Notes under the pieces: generated by a model
The model's database searches: none
What the model was told of the DNA's origin: nothing
The model's input: the letters and a program-made list of their open reading frames with translations, nothing else
Program-made: the position numbers and the translations under genes
Shown here: positions 1 through 16,730 of the stretch, one piece after another
Numbering within the stretch: the stretch's first letter is position 1
Layout: each line of letters starts with the position of its first letter
From: Saccoglossus kowalevskii
Taxonomy: Eukaryota; Hemichordata; Enteropneusta; Harrimaniidae
Length of the DNA: 64,000 nt
Assembly (NCBI RefSeq): GCF_000003605.2
Contig: NW_003125897.1
Coordinates: 109,037-173,036, forward strand
Direction of reading: 5' to 3'

Positions 1-580
1 AAAATTGATACGGGCATCTCCAAGAAATGATGGACACGCCCAAAAAGCAGGATTTTACAAGATTTTGACATTCAAAATGGCCGCCAGGCAGCCATATTTG
101 ATCAAATCAGAAAATAAATCCATGTGAATATGTATACCTCCTCACTGTCTTTGTACCTAGTATCATTGAAATCAGTCAAGACTCTTGAGAAATATCAATA
201 GACAGACAAAAGCCATGATTAACAATCAAAATGGCTGCCGGTTGACCATATTTGATCATTTCAAAAAAAGTAAAACAACGTGCATCTGTATTAGTGGTCC
301 CTTTGTCTTTGCAACAAGTCTCAACAAAATCGGTCAAGCCATATCCGAGAAATGATGGACACGCAAGGACCAAATTTGACTGAATTTTGGAATTAAAAAT
401 GACTGCCAGTTGGCCAAATTTGATTGAATCAAAAAATAAATAGACGTGCAACATGTATGATTGACCACTGTCTTTGTACCAAATTTCAAGAAAATCTGTC
501 CAGCCATCTCTGAGAAATCACTCAGGACGCAGACTGACGGAGGCAAAACTACAAGCCCCCTCCCGGGTGGGGGCTAAATA
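1..580. repeat. Three tandem units of a dispersed repeat, ending in a G/C palindrome
   Basis: Units of roughly 150-165 bp (about 36-205, 206-365, 366-528) each hold, in order, an AATGGCYGCC-like block, TTTGATYAAATCA, a run with CACTGTCTTTGTACC, and AATCNGTCMAGCCATCTCTGAGAAAT-like sequence. The array ends with a 22-bp near-perfect palindrome at 554-575 (AGCCCCCTCCCGGGTGGGGG plus CT). It lies in the last visible intron of rpl27a. It looks like one end of an interspersed element whose core is itself repeated; the class is unknown. Confidence 0.75.
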
Positions 581-749
581 AAGGAACTTTCTCTGCTGAA
601 AATCCCCAAATTTGTGTAACATGCTGATGTGGTGGTGAGGGGACAATATGCAGGGGTTACTCAAAATTGCAGACGGCGTTCAACAAATTTTTCTTTGTTG
701 CAATGTGAAAATAAATAAAACCATTTTTCCACAAAACGTTGTTACTTAC

Positions 750-3492
<2,743 letters not shown>

Positions 3493-3495
<3 letters not shown>

Positions 3496-3530
3496 TTTCA
3501 AAATGGAGGTTCAAGAGACGGAGTTTTCTC
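3493..3530 (-). CDS. rpl27a: rpl27a exon 1: 5' leader and start codon
   Basis: The minus strand reads TTTTGAAAATG followed at once by GTAAGG, so the first exon supplies only the initiator methionine, an arrangement I also recall for human RPL27A. The next exon begins ACC GCA AAA in phase 0, giving [10 protein letters not shown]. The leader upstream contains the pyrimidine-rich run CTCCGTCTCTTG, a plausible 5' TOP start as expected for a ribosomal protein mRNA. The exact transcription start is a guess, so the upstream bound (3530) is approximate; the donor at 3492-3491 is clear. Confidence 0.8.
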
Positions 3531-3559
3531 GCGTAGTTACGTTGTTGGCGAGACTCCAC

Positions 3560-4085
3560 GAGATCGATCAAAGCTGTCAATTGAGGGCGCTATCGTGGAC
3601 GATCTCAATACATTACGCTAATAACAAGGGAATATTGTTTATACACTAAACATTTGTTGCCGTGGGATGTGGAGGAAAGCTCAACTCGATTGGCAGATTA
3701 CGCTCACACTGTCCACTAAAGGTTCACCCGCAGATCGTCCATTTTATTACTATCCTCCCCTCCCATCTCTCCCCTGCAATCCCCTATCCATTTCAGCGAG
3801 GCAATACATCAGCCAATGACTGCAAGCCATTGACGTAAAAAATATTTGCATAGTCGTGATACATAATACAATATGTACAAAAAGTACTGTTATAATACGG
3901 CATAATATTCACTCGAAACATGCGGGATGTTGACAATAAGTGAAACCACAACAATGGAGTAATCAGTATGCCTACGTGCTTCCCCTGGTTTTCTCCGTAA
4001 GCTCTAAACTACACGGTAACAAGAATGTCATGACTCAATCGAATGTGATTACCCACGATAGGCGACTGATCTTTTGTTTTATTCG

Positions 4086-4124
<39 letters not shown>

Positions 4125-5740
4125 ATTACAAGAACAACGAATAACAAAGAAGGAAGAAGAAATCAAGTACAGTTAGTCATGAAAATAGTCTAGCAGGATT
4201 TCATAATTGAAATGAATTATTTTGGTCTTGTATCTAATATAACTGCTCTAAATAGAGAAAAACAATATCCTACATGCGAAATGGCACTGTGAACAAGGTA
4301 TTTATTTAAAAACTTTGAATATTTCCATTGGAAACGTATACAGGAATTTACTGGCCAATTTTGTGCATTCCGTATAGAAGCACAGAGCGAGAAAAGCGGC
4401 CCACCAATCCAGCCTTCAGTCTAGAAAGAAGACTACATTCAGCATCGTCAGAGACTTTCCGTTTTGACATTGTGGAATTCTTTCGCTTTTATGCAGAAAA
4501 ATACAGTATTTTCACGAAGAAAAAACATATTTATTAAAGTTATTGTTCACACATGAGTTGTTGAACACACTATATAGTTTGTAATTTCATTCAGCTTCTT
4601 TCAGTCATAATTCAATATAGAGAATATAATATAATAATATAATGAAATATTTTTTTCTTGAGTAATCGGTATTTATGAAAATTATTTAAGGGTGCATAGG
4701 TAATACGTTGCGTTATGAATTATTCTTAATACAAATTTGCTGAATTATCTTGCCAAAGTAAGTTTCCCCTCAAAGAACAAAAGAATTTCACACCGCGAAA
4801 ACGGTAAGTTTTTTTATCGTAATGTTGTTTTCCCTTACTCCGTAGTTAGTAATGATGTAAACAATGTAGCGCCACCCAGTGTTCAAATATTCTATTTTAT
4901 GCTACTGCAAGTTGTATTCACTTTCGAAGTGAACATTATTTTCTACAATCATCATTTTCGTGGTGGTTTTCTTGATAATATATTGAGACAATGAAAAAAA
5001 AAAGTACAAGGAATATTTCATTGTCCAAGGTAAACGGATTTGGATTCGCTTCTCCAAGCTCAAAGGCCAACAACTTGTATTGGAAGGCGTTGACCAAGTT
5101 TAAAGTATACCATACATAATCATGAGTTGATAATGCAATGGGACGTCATCAACTTTCAATACTGAATATGAAGACCGATGGGAACAAAACCTGAAATACG
5201 TGTACACAATTATACCAATACAGCTTTTAGCGTATTAGAAGTCAGTTAAAGCAGCGATAGCTGTTATTATTTTTTTAAATATAACAACAAATCGTACCCA
5301 AATGGTATTTTAGACACAATTGCATAGAAAAAGTGTCCCTACACAAGGCTAAAGTCACGTGAAATGCGACGTGAAGACTAAGGATCGAGTAGTCAACATT
5401 TTGTTGAAATCGGTCACGCGATGGGAACCGTAGGAAATTGTGATGCCCGGACACTATTATGGGAAATAGCACATAACATCTTCAACGAGAGGCCATCAGA
5501 GAGAGGCCTAGTCCCTCAAGATGGCGACGCATTTAACATTCTGCACAGGGCCCTGATAAAGTTGTCATCTTGTATCCCTGTAATCCCCGAGGTTCGCCTG
5601 ACAAAACTGGATTTCAAAAGATTGCGCCCCCAACCCCGCGGCCATCTTTTTCTACTTGCAAGTGATTTAATGTACAACGTTGATATATTGTGTATAGCTT
5701 ATGTTTTCAGTGACCGTATTTCCGCGACACTGATGGCACA
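3560..5740. other. Intergenic, no gene seen
   Basis: Upstream flank of rpl27a. It holds a (CA)17 microsatellite at 4087-4120 and short A/T-rich stretches. Open frames here, such as a 107-codon one at 5421-5744, match no family I know and have no splice or codon-use support. Confidence 0.6.
4087..4120. repeat. (CA)17 microsatellite
   Basis: An uninterrupted CA dinucleotide run. Confidence 0.98.
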
Positions 5741-5873
5741 TTAAAGCGCGGTGGTCGTCGCGCAGCGCGTGTTCGAATTTCATGTAAATAAACAATGTAT
5801 TTTACACGTGTTGTACACGTCGCTATGAGTTCCATATCGAACAGGACGCGGCACGACGACTGCCGCCCTTTAA
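5741..5873. mobile_element. TTAA-flanked inverted-repeat element (piggyBac-like MITE)
   Basis: TTAA at 5741-5744 and again at 5870-5873 bounds a 125-bp body. The left end reads AGCGCGGTGGTCGTCG and the reverse complement of the right end reads AGGGCGGCAGTCGTCG. The body has no coding capacity, so if mobile it depended on a transposase made elsewhere. A TTAA target duplication is typical of piggyBac-superfamily elements; the assignment is inference because the tips do not start with the usual CCC. Confidence 0.75.
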
Positions 5874-8800
5874 TGTTTTATTGGAATATAAATCGATAGT
5901 TACTGCTATGGCTGCTTTATTGCGCAATGAAGTCCATTCCTTCACATAATTGACCTCCAGTCGAGCCTGCGGTCCACTTGTCGGTCAAGTCTAAGAACGA
6001 ATACACTCCACTCGTGCGCAGTGCGACATCTCTTTCCTTTAAATATACAAAGTAGATCACTATCTCAAAGACCAATTGTGTTTTATGGGGGAAAATAAAT
6101 ATTGCAAATAAAAGAAATCGGGTTATTGATTTAACACTCTTCATTCTTAGTAAATAGTTGGGATAATCTTTTTTTATCATTTCCTCATTTGATTCACAGC
6201 ATATTGTAAAGAGTAGTCTCCTAGGCACATCTGCACCGGTTCGTGGAGCAGGGGCAATGCAATTAGTAAGAGCATGCAACCACCTGTACATCAAAATAAC
6301 CGTTGGCACATTATACTAATAGTCTGTTTGTGGTCTATGATAGTGTGTCTTTCCGTCTAGCACTTGTGCGCTTGTCTTACATAGTAGAAAGAAGCATACC
6401 AAACGACACAAGTCGTATAAGAAAATTTACAAGAAAAAAAAGGACTGACAATAATCGATAACAAATCCACAAGAACAAAAACAGTTACTTGCATCTCAGT
6501 TTTTCAACCTGACCTTACAAATGAGATTTTTCATTTATGACGAAATTTTCTCTCGCTAAAGCCGATTATGACAGTTGCGGACTTCTGTCAAGTAAACATC
6601 GTCAGTTAGTACATGTAAGACTTGGTTCATTCGACTACAACGTACATTAAATATGCAAATAGCGAATCGTGACGTCATCAATTGCTAGTCAAATGTAGAG
6701 TAGCCGAGTTCTTATATTCCAAGCTTAAACTAAAGAATATATTTTAATGTAAAAGTAAGTATAGCATTCTTCATATCATGCGTTTCTTTACACTACAAAC
6801 GCAGACGGGACTGATGTGCCTGATTACGTCATTTCTTTTAAAGACGGCAAATGAATGGCGAGTTTGGATTAATTGTAATATCATGTATTTCACGAATAGA
6901 AGACCCACTCCAAGTATATAATTTTTTATCATCATTTCTGATTATAGTCCTGGCAACAAGAGCATCATTGAGTTCAACCATCGTTGAAATTAGCAGTGTA
7001 TATGACTGTGATTAAAATAGAAATCTAATTTATATACCACTTTACAGATTTAAATGTGCAGCACATACGACAGAGAGGCATTGGACAGTACTGTGAATTA
7101 TTTTATTTTCCTAGAATTCATTTTCGTTGAAGAAATGAATCAGTAAAAATCCAGGAATGAATTAGTAAAAATCCTGTATTTTACATTCAACTCGATGAAT
7201 AAACTCAACGGATGAACTTTATTCAATGCAGCCAGAATGTCTTTTCAACGAAAATTACTTCCAGCTAAAATAAAATATTTTACAGTAATGTTTCAACAGA
7301 TGCATCACCACCAATTCCGCTCTCATCGGTTAGTGTTTTATAAACCATATAACTATAATTATTTAACATTTCTCATTTCACAAAATATTCGAAAAGAAAA
7401 GAAAAGATGGAGAATATAACGTTTTCTGAATAACCAAACCCACATCGTACACTGCGGTAAGGTGTATGGTGGAGATTTTCGACAAGTACAAGGAGATCCA
7501 CAGAATACCAGAATTGCTTGGCTTTATCAAAGATAGTATTGGTATTAAATACGCTCATGACATTGCCGGATAACATGGCATTTGTTCTCTCTCATTGATA
7601 GTCTAACATGCCAGTCACGTTTATGTTATACATACGGGAAGACAGAAAGAGTAATGGATGTTGTTCAAAGTAGTAGAAATAACAGCTGAGTAAGGATTGA
7701 CGTAAGTACAGACACGCAGGCTGGTTTGGTTTTTTATACTGCTAGCTGACAATGAATGTTTTATAACAATTCACACGTGTAAACATCGATATAATCTATC
7801 TTAGTATGCACAATTCTTAAGATAAACAAATCACGACAACGCTACATTGTGCAGGGAAATTATCACAAAACATTCAAGTTCAAAAGCACACTATAATACA
7901 TCCTACAACAAGTCATACATTCTAGCTATTGTTGGCCAAATATTTCTAGCTGATAAAATCAACGCCATCGGAGAACATAGCAACATTTCGACTGATCCAT
8001 CAAATGGTGCTTGACGACGAGCAGAACAGGACACACCGATCATTCAAACAAAACCCTCAGAATGTCGTGTTCATTCATTTCATAACTAAATTATGAATGT
8101 GATTATCACTTTGTGTGACGTTCTTCTTCATTATTCTCTTAACCAGTGGAATGAGAGGCAGACCATTGACGCAAATCGGAATGCCAATTTTTAAATTTTC
8201 ATGTGCCTTTGTCAGGGTAACCAGTATAACAAGCGGAACCGTTTCCAAGATAATACATATGTATTGTATAGTCTTAATGTATTTTACGCACATCATTTTG
8301 CATAGCATTTTTTATTGTATACTTGCTTCTGATCTTGCTTCTTAAAGTGTAATTCACGTTTCTCAACTGTCCTATATAGTTTTATATAGCTTCCTCGTTT
8401 TATACTCACCAACAAACACTCCGCTGTCTTTTAAAATCTGTTTCAAACATGTCACTGTATATTATACTTTTGATTTGTTATAGTTGTCCTACTGTCACCC
8501 GTGCGCTACGTAGGTTACGTGAATCACATCGTGTCCGTCGGAGATTCGGGAATTCTAACAATTAAAGCATTTTGAAGGCATTAAGTACCAAATAAAGTTA
8601 ACTCTCAATTCTTAAGTTGACAAAATGTTAACAATTTAAGTTGGTTGTTAACCGTTCTTGAAATGTTTTAAGACTAACATTTCCTGGTTAACTATTAGAT
8701 TAAAAAATGAAATCTGCAACAATTATCAAGATTAAGCGGACTGAAATGGTGTAATATTTCAAATAATCCTAAACTTAATCAGATTAAGAACTCCTAGGAG

Positions 8801-9889
8801 TAATCGAATATCCGGATACACAATAATATCAATAAAATAATTATGATACAGAAATATAGCCATCAAAAAGTACAGTTACTATAAATTATTGCAATTTACA
8901 GATACTTGTTAGTAATTTCATATAAATATTGTTTGTTTTAGTATGCAGTACAAAAATATACTCTTGTAATTGTCATAACATAAATAAATATTCAGGCTAA
9001 TTTCCCCCAAATATGTAGGAAAGATCCAAGTTTGAATTCAATTAAACACAGCTACGTCAGAGCAATGTAATGAAAATGCGAATATAACAAGGATAAGTAC
9101 ATGCTCACTACGCCCCCAACAAGGTACCTCTGTCCCGCGATGATAGACATACTTTGCTTCCAACTGTTAAAATGTATATAAACTGCTGCCTGCTACTGAA
9201 TAATCAAAATTCTTGTACGTGAATCTACCCCTTCACACAATCAATTTTTAGAAAAACAAATTCATCTTCAAAACCATTGATGAAATTCACCTCCACTTAT
9301 TATATAAGCGCTATATTGTTGAAACTACCACCTCGACATCACATAGTTTTGATAATGGAGCCTATTTTTCAAATTTCCTGTGTGTACGTACTTGTTTAGA
9401 CGTACATTTGTTGAGCACTTATTCACGTGGAAGAGATTGCAAAATCGTCGTGTATAAGCCATAGTAGACGTAAGGATGATTAAAGTGATGTGTCGCGTGC
9501 ATCGGTTCAGGGGATTGTTTTTGTAAATGTTACAAACATAAACCGATACACCATTTAAATCGGATTGCCTGCCGCCAGGACTTACTTTGCTGACAACCAG
9601 CATAATTGTTAATTTCGTGATTACACGCACAACCGTCCGCTCAACACAGTAACTATGGCAACTGCACGCTGCTACTGCCAAAGCACCAACATCAATGATA
9701 ATATCGTACGTGCATTAAAACTAATACGACAACCGGCATGTAAACCGGTTGTAACCAGTTTGAGTCATTAGCATAAGTTGATAACAATGGAATATACACG
9801 TACATATGAATCTAAAATCTAATCTATCGTCGTACCTGTCATAGGTTCCACGCATAACCAGGGAAACCGGCAAATGGGGTATTTGACGC
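5874..9889. other. Intergenic, no gene seen
   Basis: A/T-rich sequence with scattered short open frames and no recognisable protein, RNA or element ends. An AAGTTAAC/GTTAACAA-rich patch around 8590-8800 is only low-complexity. Confidence 0.5.
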
Positions 9890-9891
9890 GC

Positions 9892-9975
9892 CACAGGTGT
9901 CGCGCAGCGCGTTTGGATTCCACGTAAACAAACAACGTATTTTACACGCGTTGCGTACGTTGTATGGGACCTATA
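9892..9975. mobile_element. Decayed relative of the 5.74-kb TTAA element
   Basis: The core matches the element at 5745-5869 across CGCGCAGCGCGT, a GTAAACAAACAACGTATTTTAC-like block and a GTTGCGTACGT block with scattered changes. The terminal repeats and the TTAA duplication are no longer clear, so this is an old copy or a fragment. Confidence 0.6.
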
Positions 9976-12156
9976 TTAAACACAACGTTTTAAACGCTAA
10001 CATACGCTTATCTACCAGTGACAATCCAGATTTAAAACTTGTCGAGGTACATTCACAAAAATGTTGAAAACCGAAAAAGCTGACCATTAACAACCCGGTT
10101 GGATTCGGGGAAAAATATTAGAAGAAATAAAGACACATAGCCAATGAAATAACAGCTCCATCATCATCATCTTCGTTGTAAAAAAACCCTCACATTTAAG
10201 TGAACAAAACACATAATATGCACAACACCAGTTATAACCCTACAGGTTATAAGGATTACGCAATACTACTGAATACACTCGATGAGTGTAGCCATGGCAA
10301 CATTGCTTGCAACTATTCTGCAGTACAGTACGTTCACCCTGCGACCTAGGTTCCTGGACAAGATTTCAAAAATGTCGAGCCTCACCCAACGCGGTACACA
10401 GTCGAATTAAATGGTGAAAGGTTATAATACGTCAATGGGACCATATGCCTCGTATACGCCCACGCTAGTTCTATGGATCTAATACTAAAATCAACCAAAA
10501 AAAACAAACAATTTGACACAAAACTTATACATAGGGTATTATATACATGTCAACTATAGTATTATCCACACCTCGTGTCCACATATGTATGCAACGTCAC
10601 ATGGTTCTCTCGCTCGATCTCGCTGATGTTGATTCAATAAAGTATATTATTGTGATGGCGGACTTCCGGTGAAACTACACAAAACCTCACGAATCCATGC
10701 TGTTGAACAAATATTGTCACCAGTAAGCTTTGGGTTTGATCAAAATAAATTTGTATTTTTGGGCATTTCTATATACATTCGTACACACATATACATGTAC
10801 AACAATAGTGTTGTGTACAGTGAGTTTATAACTTAATACCATTGCGAATCCGGCAAAACAGTTAATTAAAAATTAGCCAATAATTACTATCTATTCTTTG
10901 TATGAATAGATATCCCTCCCATGTGATTGGTTGATTGTAGCACGTACCAGGCGGTGTTGGTGAAGGTTAACGCCACAGTTATGTGCAGTTAATTTGTGAA
11001 CGCATATCATAATGGCCGATGATTATCGACTATCGTACCAAAAAGAAAATTGAAATATTCAGCACTCAGCTGACAGCGCTGATGTTAATTTACATAGATA
11101 CAAAAAGTCAATTGTACACTCTGTTGTCGCGATAGACCAGTCCTTGAGGGCTGATGTAGTTGTTGGTTCGACCCTTGGTAATTTTTGTCAGTATTTGAGG
11201 GACTGCAATAAAACTCTATCTCTATCCAAAGCCGCACAGTCTTAGACAACTAGCAATGTATAAATTTTGAGCTAATACAATGTCGATTTACGGGTTATGT
11301 ATAAATATTATTTTGGGATTCATTTTTTGGTAGAGAACATTTTATTGCCCATCATAATTTGTCAGTAATTCTGTCAACATTTACTAGGAAAATACTCTTC
11401 CGTGTTTATTTATTCTGAACAATACTCATTTACTATATTGTTTACATTTACTAGTATGTGGAGTCACTTGATCCAAGTGGAGCGCACAACTTCCCTCTCG
11501 CAATTTAAACCAACGATTTTCAGATGGATGAGTTATTTGGATGCAATTATATCTAAACAAGAGATTTGTGATAGTTCGATATTTTCGTGTCCTTCAACCA
11601 TTGTCCTTTTATACAAAAAAGGTTTAAAGGACACATATACGCAGTGACAACGAATGCAAAAAAGAAACTTCTAAACTGGCAAAATACAAAGTATAACCTT
11701 ATTAGATTACTCATACCCGACTGCTCGGCTGGGCGGCCTCAGATAACGATATCGAGTGAGTAAGAATTCTCTAACCATCAGTTAACTGCAGGGAGTACAC
11801 TCTGCTTAGCACTTACAGCTTTTGTAGTTTACATATGAATACAATTGTCCCGAACATCTGTATCACTATAATAATAACAGTCACAATTAAACGCTAAAAA
11901 ACAACATTGTAAATTGCGACATATTTATAATTTCTTTGTATGTCAACAATTGATCTAAGTGTGGCCACGTGCATTAATTTACCAGATGGTAAACTTCAAC
12001 GAATAACATTTCCCGTATATTTTCCATCCGTCTTTTAAAATGCAACGACTGTCACATCCCGACCGCAAATTTAATGTATACACAAACATTCTGTTTTGCA
12101 ATAGTCGGATGAGACCCGTATGTAACACTGCAACGTGGGACGTCTGTGACGCTTTG
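9976..12156. other. Intergenic, possible SINE/LINE tail only
   Basis: No gene recognised. The only structured stretch is around 11100-11227, listed separately. Confidence 0.5.
11100..11227 (+). repeat. Possible SINE or LINE 3' tail
   Basis: Contains GGTTCGACCCTTGG at 11165-11178, resembling a pol III B box (GGTTCGANNCC), and ends in AATAAAACTCTATCTCTATC, a tail type seen on retroposed elements. No convincing A box is visible upstream and no target duplication was found. Confidence 0.3.
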
Positions 12157-12422
12157 NNNNNNNNNNNNNNNNNNNNNNNNNNNNNNNNNNNNNNNNNNNN
12201 NNNNNNNNNNNNNNNNNNNNNNNNNNNNNNNNNNNNNNNNNNNNNNNNNNNNNNNNNNNNNNNNNNNNNNNNNNNNNNNNNNNNNNNNNNNNNNNNNNNN
12301 NNNNNNNNNNNNNNNNNNNNNNNNNNNNNNNNNNNNNNNNNNNNNNNNNNNNNNNNNNNNNNNNNNNNNNNNNNNNNNNNNNNNNNNNNNNNNNNNNNNN
12401 NNNNNNNNNNNNNNNNNNNNNN
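12157..12422. other. Assembly gap
   Basis: A run of 266 N. It abuts an AAT microsatellite, the likely cause of the gap. Open frames crossing it are meaningless. Confidence 0.99.

Positions 12423-12478
<56 letters not shown>
12423..12478. repeat. (AAT)n microsatellite
   Basis: About 18 AAT units in a row, truncated on the left by the gap, so the true length is unknown. Confidence 0.97.
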
Positions 12479-12480
<2 letters not shown>

Positions 12481-13168
12481 CAACAAAATGTGTTGTCGAG
12501 ATAATGCAATAAAACCATTTAAACAGCTGCCAAATGTTACAGTATGAATGGCCTTCAGTTCGCATCACATCATCAGTAGAATTAAAACGATGCAAGAATG
12601 AATGAGGAAAATACAATAGGACCAGTAGAATCTAGTCTAATCATCACACACCCAATGTAACACCTGTTTAAAAATGTTTTTAAAGATTAAAGATTGTATG
12701 TTATATTCGTCATGCTTATCATTATCATCGGGTCATGCGACCAGTATACTAATTTTTAGAAGATACAAGACTCTGAAATATTTAATGTACTGCAAATAAC
12801 TGCAATTAAACGGAATACAAAATTGTACTCTTAATAGTACTGTTTTAAATTTATAACTAAATATATATATGTACTCATGATTTATTTCGATTAATCGTTA
12901 TCTATAGTATTCCTGGTACCCATTTATGTATAATTAAAGCAACACATACAGCCCTGTCTTCCTAAAATATCTTCCGTATTGTATTGTGTTTTGTTCATTT
13001 AGACAACAAATTGTCAGGAATGGTATATCACGAGTCTTTCCATCACTTATGCACGTAATGGTTCACAGGTGAAAAGTACAGTGGATGGTCTCTGTGCTAA
13101 ACTATGAGCAGACATGCCCATACGATGTTTTCTATTAAAAAATGTATTCGTACGTTTGAGAGACAGAA

Positions 13169-13501
13169 TCAATAAACAAACAAAAACCCATATATCAATC
13201 TGAGAGAAATACAACCAAACTGCAATAAAGCGTTACTGGGTGCATCCATAATAGAATTAAGACAAGTGCATACACCACCATTATGAATTGGATAGCTGTT
13301 TTTTATGGGGGCTGAGTCACCGATTTTAATGCAAGCATACACTACATCTATGCAGCCGAATACGGGAGGAACACCGTAACAGCGGTACCATTGTACAGTT
13401 TGTCTGTATTTAAAATGTTTCGATATTTGACTGAGTGATAGACTTTCAAAATGTGTAACACAAATAAACGCACCAATACATGTAAAACTATGAAAATACA
13501 A
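13169..13501 (-). pseudogene. Possible PIF/Harbinger transposase relic
   Basis: A 110-codon open frame with the segment YGVPPVFGCID followed by an IK residue pair. This resembles the first catalytic-aspartate region of PIF/Harbinger (HARBI1-like) transposases, where G(V/F)PxVxGxID is followed by GTHxxI. The expected GTH is not present (VVY instead) and the second aspartate and the glutamate region cannot be placed. The frame begins with an ATG but has no neighbours or inverted repeats that I can identify. It may be chance; it is kept only as a weak candidate for a decayed transposase fragment. Confidence 0.22.
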
Positions 13502-16500
13502 CTTAAGCGTTGAGCTCAGCTGTCACGGTAGATGACAGAGCGAAGCTGTTCATATATAATGTAATTGTCCGTTGTCGTCTTTTTTCGACTTCTTCTTAAA
13601 AATACCGGGCCAATGAATATCTGGGTGGACCTCTGTCAGTTTGTTCATTTCGTGGCGATATCTTCAATTTTCTCTTTCTGTAATTTTTGGTACAAAATGT
13701 TATTTTTGATTTCTTAAAACCTACCAGCTCATGGTGCACGTCTATTAGATTTGTTTATTTCGATACGATAACTTGCCAAATGCTAAATTTCGTTTTTTTT
13801 TCTTGCACCAGTGCGTTATGGGAAATGCAATGTTCGCGCCCAGTTGTTTACCTCATTCCGTGTGCTAATATCTACGCTCTATTATTATCTACTTTAAAAA
13901 CACTTATTTTTACGTTTTATTCAACACTAAAGGAATCCACTCGATCTATTGAAAGCAGTTTTCAGGATTTGTTTTGCTCGTGCTCGACAGTGAAACACAA
14001 TTCCTGTAAACTAATACAGTTACGGTATAAGACCATAAGTGTGTTTCGTTATTTTTTTCAACAATTTTTCTGGAGCACACACCGTGAAACCTGACTATCG
14101 ACAATGCAACTAATGCCAGTTTTTTAGTCTCTTTTGCCGGGCGTTTTTCCCCCTCAGATTAAATGTATGCATGTACGTACGTAATGTTCATAATACGGTT
14201 ATCTAAATTAAAAAAAAGGTCGTGAACAAGATCATCCAAGGATCCAAAGTAATGTAATCGTTAGTGTCTCTCTGTGTGTGCACATACTCCAAAGAAGTAC
14301 ATGTATGTGTTGTTTGAACGTTTTACAAGTTATAAAATCTCTACAAGGTGCGTGTTCCATGAAACAAAACATCAATACATAATACATATAATACATGTAT
14401 TTTGCACTGTGACAAAGTTGTTCCTATTTCCATAGTACCCACTAAATGACCGGACAATCAGTTTAAAACAAATAACTTACATCATTAGAACCATGCTCAC
14501 ATGCTTAAATACACCCCAAGAATTAAAAAAACAACTCGATTATCAACAGATTAACACTTTGGTTTCGCATAAAACTATGATTGACAGTCATTTAGAGCAC
14601 TCCCAACGACTGTTCGAAACATGTTTTTCTTATTTTTCGTAGACGGAAATTGCGGTGAAATTTCGCCCAACTTGTAAAATAGCATCACAATTGATTGTGT
14701 ACGACAAAAATTACCAAATCCAGTGATTTCACCAAGCATCACGAAACCGTCCTTTTATACACCCGGAGCTGCTGTTTAATATTTCATCGCACAGAACATT
14801 ATACACTTTGTTTTGAGGAGGACACACAAACAGCAGAGCTATTTCGATCGTTGTCAATATATCAAAATAGTATGCATTATGTGATACCTAACATATATGT
14901 CAAAATGATATCAATACCTTTACAATCTAGAGTATGTCTCATTTCAAAGGCTTGTGAGAGTAGCAGTTAGAATGATATAACTCAATTAGTGCAGGAAGAA
15001 ATCTGTGATTGTTCTGGAAAAAGTTACTTCATGAAATGAAAATCATTGCGCGAGGTCGTACGAGGTCATTTCTAATAAGACTTTCCATAAGAATCAAACA
15101 CAGGCAGTGTCCATCAATACTTACCTCCGCACCACTTCTAGATAGATGCATTAGCTGTGTTTTACGCGTATCTGACACTGAAATATGTGATATGGTAGTT
15201 AAATGCATTCACTCTCAACAAAGAAGAATTATACAAAGGTAAGAAATAATTGGGGCACCAAATAAGTTGGGTAATATACGCTACTACTAAAGAAAGTTAC
15301 AACTCCATTTCATTTGAATATAATGTGTAAATGAATGATATGGTTGGTGGTTTGAACTTAAGTGTAGGAGAAGAAAATGCTGATGATGACTATGCTGATG
15401 ACGATGAGGGTTCTGTTCTATAGCCTCATATCAAGTGTTTATTTTGGATGTTGTTAATTGCATCAACTGACTAGAACCTGAACTTGATGATGGACAAACC
15501 AAAATAGCTTGAGTAATCTTAATGAATACAGATTCAGGTACAGATATTATTAACTTACTATTAGATGTTTTATTACAATGAATATTGCAACACGAAAAAT
15601 AGTTCAAACCACAAAATCACTGTGTAGGTGTAGCAGGTGTAACAATTACACATTGTGAGTTTTAGTTAGTTAAGCTGGGTGGATAAATATGGGAGTTAAA
15701 TTGACGCCCATTCTTATTGATTTCTATCGAATTATTGTTAGATTGACTTAAGGATCTATGTGATTTGTTAATGAAAATAGATTTAATGTTTTGTCATGGT
15801 TACTTAGTTCTCTTAGATCTTTTTACATCTCTTTAGTAACAACGATGGCGTTAATAATGAGAATGTTTAATAGTAATAATTAAACCAAAGATGTTTGCCT
15901 TGGTGTGGGTCCCTATTATTCCTGTATTATATTTTCTGCAAATTTTGTTGGAAGTTCATATGTCTTTTGTATATGACATTTGTAATTTGTGTCTGATCGT
16001 TATTTATATCATTTTAGCAGCAGCATAATCTGTAGTATGGCTATATTTCTGGTTATTATAATGTTTTAAAAAGCAAAATAGGCAAATTCTAGGCTTCAAA
16101 TACTAATGTTTGAGTAAATGTGACGATTATTTGTCGTTTTTCTTGTCCACCTTCTCAGGAATACCAGCTAGTTAAGTATAATTTTTTTAATTCAATATTT
16201 TTCTGCTAGCAGAGCAGTGGCAGGAGCCACCATCCAACCAACACAAACAGTCTATTCAACAACTCAGCGAAAGCATATAGAATTGATGCATTTGGAAGTC
16301 ACTCTCGGACATAAACCCCGCCTTCTAAACATGCATTAACCAATCACATGATAATGATTCATCGTATTATTAACATTAAACCAATCATATACATTTCCGA
16401 TGACATTATTAATCGCCTATGATGTCATCACCGCACTTAAATGAGTATGCTGTTCCATACTGTTCCAACAACATCCCCTTACAGATATGGCCAGTATACC

Positions 16501-16730
16501 AGTATACTTTGGCAGACTTCCCATTGTAAAGCTGTATTCACTGGCAAATGAAACAAGAAGTCACTTGTTGTAACGCGTTTCCATGGGAAACCAATCGCCG
16601 GACGGGTTCGCAGTGACGGCTATGGATGCTGGGCTTCAGTAAAACCATGCGAATAGGACGACATACATACGGCTAATGCAGAAATACCTGAATATATATA
16701 TATTACTTATTTGAATCTTGTACATTATGT
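13502..16730. other. Intergenic, dispersed-repeat fragments
   Basis: No gene recognised. A patch at about 13575-13650 (GACTTCTTCTTAAAAA followed by GGCCAATGAA) has the look of a widely dispersed repeat. The stretch 15750-15900 has a diverged partner at 17520-17650. Confidence 0.5.

Noticed and set aside
5421-5744. 107-codon open frame on the plus strand
   Set aside because: No recognisable family, no splice context, and its end overlaps the left tip of the TTAA element. Probably chance.
11979-12616. Several long frames across the first gap
   Set aside because: They are made of N and the AAT repeat.
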